From Algoriphagus sp. (GTDB taxonomy: Bacteria; Bacteroidota; Bacteroidia; Cytophagales; Cyclobacteriaceae): a stretch of DNA of 6,486 nt. Location of the stretch: NCBI GenBank assembly GCA_023255285.1, contig JALRIY010000132.1, positions 1-6,486 on the forward strand, read 5' to 3'. A program made the translations under genes and the position numbers. Under the pieces are notes generated by a model that saw nothing but the letters and a program-made list of their open reading frames with translations, was not told where the DNA came from and searched no databases. Shown piece by piece: positions 5,759-6,486 of this stretch; the first letter of the stretch is position 1; each line of letters starts with the position of its first letter.

Positions 5759-6486
5759 ATGAAGAAAAATCCAAGCAATTCAAGCCGAAGAACTTTCCTT
5801 GCCAACTCTGCCAAAGCAGGGCTGACGGTAGGCCTTCTGGGAACCGGTATTTCTGATCTTTTCGGAAAAGAACGTTCAACGACATTTTCTACAGCATATG
5901 CCCAACAGCCTTTGGCTTATGGCTTTGACGCCTTGGAACCGCATATTGATGCACGAACTATGGAAATTCACTTCACCAAGCATGCGGCTGCTTATGCGAG
6001 CAACCTTCGGGATGCCGCTAAGGAGGAAGGCGTAGACATGTCACTTCCTTTGGAGCAGGTACTCGGATCCATTTCCAAGTACAGTACCAAGATGCGCAAC
6101 AATGGGGGTGGGCACTACAACCACGAACTATTCTGGAGTATACTTCAGCCCATGGGGGGTGCTGGGCCTGAGGGCGCATTATTGTCTGCCTTAAACAGTT
6201 CCTTTGGAAGTTTTGAAGCATTTGTTGCACAGTTTGAAGCTGCTGCCAAGACTCGATTTGGATCGGGATGGGCCTGGCTACTGGTCGATGCGAGCGGAAA
6301 ACTCATCGTGAGTTCTACCCCAAATCAAGACAATCCTCTCATGGACCTCGCCGAGGTAAAGGGAACCCCTATTTTGGGTTTGGATGTGTGGGAGCACGCC
6401 TACTACTTGCACTACCAAAACCGTCGTCCCGATTACGTAGCTGCCTTCTGGAAGGTGGTCAATTGGAAGTCGGTTGCCGATCGTTT
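5759..6486 (+). CDS. sodA: Tat-exported superoxide dismutase, Mn/Fe family, last residues cut off
   Basis: Converts superoxide to oxygen and hydrogen peroxide. The 242 visible residues run open to the edge; by comparison with the family only a short tail is missing. The N-terminus has a twin-arginine motif SRRTFL (9-14), a moderately hydrophobic stretch (about 15-35) and an AYA site (46-48) before QQPLAYGFDALEPHID, where the mature enzyme begins. It should therefore act outside the cytoplasm, probably in the periplasm, after folding and metal loading inside. Metal ligands are H71 (in MEIH), H122 (in GGGHYNHELFW), D209 and H213 (in LDVWEHAYY); Y79 matches the gateway tyrosine. GGHYNH and Q190 in NQD follow the manganese-type pattern of E. 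coli SodA, and so the symbol, but iron or cambialistic use cannot be excluded. It is divergent from dapF across 155 nt and not in that operon. No Shine-Dalgarno is visible; the start is fixed by the Tat signal. Confidence 0.96.
   Translation, partial: MKKNPSNSSRRTFLANSAKAGLTVGLLGTGISDLFGKERSTTFSTAYAQQPLAYGFDALEPHIDARTMEIHFTKHAAAYASNLRDAAKEEGVDMSLPLEQVLGSISKYSTKMRNNGGGHYNHELFWSILQPMGGAGPEGALLSALNSSFGSFEAFVAQFEAAAKTRFGSGWAWLLVDASGKLIVSSTPNQDNPLMDLAEVKGTPILGLDVWEHAYYLHYQNRRPDYVAAFWKVVNWKSVADR

Noticed and set aside
5697..5885. Minus-strand 62-codon open frame across the sod signal peptide and divergent region
   Set aside because: It is antisense to the clear Tat signal sequence, has no family features, and would run into the dapF promoter region.
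1..6486. Mobile elements, CRISPR arrays, tRNA or rRNA genes, or a defence system
   Set aside because: I saw no terminal repeats, transposase motifs, spaced direct repeats, cloverleaf sequences or defence-type domains. All long frames are accounted for by housekeeping families.

Overview
The window is an ordinary housekeeping stretch of what looks like a Bacteroidota chromosome, probably order Cytophagales. Four things point there: a very long SecA (1126 residues) with extra segments and no C-terminal zinc motif; a TTG-N17-TAnnTTTG promoter of the Bacteroidota sigma-factor type; mostly weak or absent Shine-Dalgarno sequences; and a moderate G+C content. The genus cannot be fixed from the sequence alone.

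Layout. Four genes lie on the minus strand and read leftward: dapF (4797-5603), secA (1339-4719), a small SPOR-like lipoprotein gene (791-1333), and an M20-family amidohydrolase (810 down to the left edge, where it is cut off). secA and the lipoprotein gene are separated by 5 nt. The lipoprotein and amidohydrolase genes overlap by 20 nt. dapF and secA are 77 nt apart, and I see no convincing terminator between them. All four could therefore be read from one promoter upstream of dapF, with a possible extra control point in the secA leader. A divergent plus-strand gene at the right (5759 to the edge) encodes a superoxide dismutase with a twin-arginine export signal; only its last few residues are missing.

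How the genes fit together. DapF makes meso-diaminopimelate for peptidoglycan and lysine. SecA is the ATPase that drives Sec export. The lipoprotein would be a Sec client and carries a SPOR-like fold, a family that often binds peptidoglycan. The operon thus has a loose cell-envelope theme, but the role of the amidohydrolase in it is unknown. The superoxide dismutase is exported by Tat, not Sec, and is probably regulated separately.

Non-coding DNA is limited to the dapF-secA gap (4720-4796) and the divergent dapF/sod region (5604-5758). The second holds a good dapF promoter match, a perfect GGGAA-N4-TTCCC dyad in the predicted dapF leader, and three GAAAG/CTTTC half-sites spaced about one helical turn apart. 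I found no RNA gene, mobile element, CRISPR array or phage feature, and no sign of a novel system. The most interesting points are the remodelled SecA tail and insertions, the tight coupling of secA to a SPOR-like lipoprotein, and the possible control elements in the two gaps.
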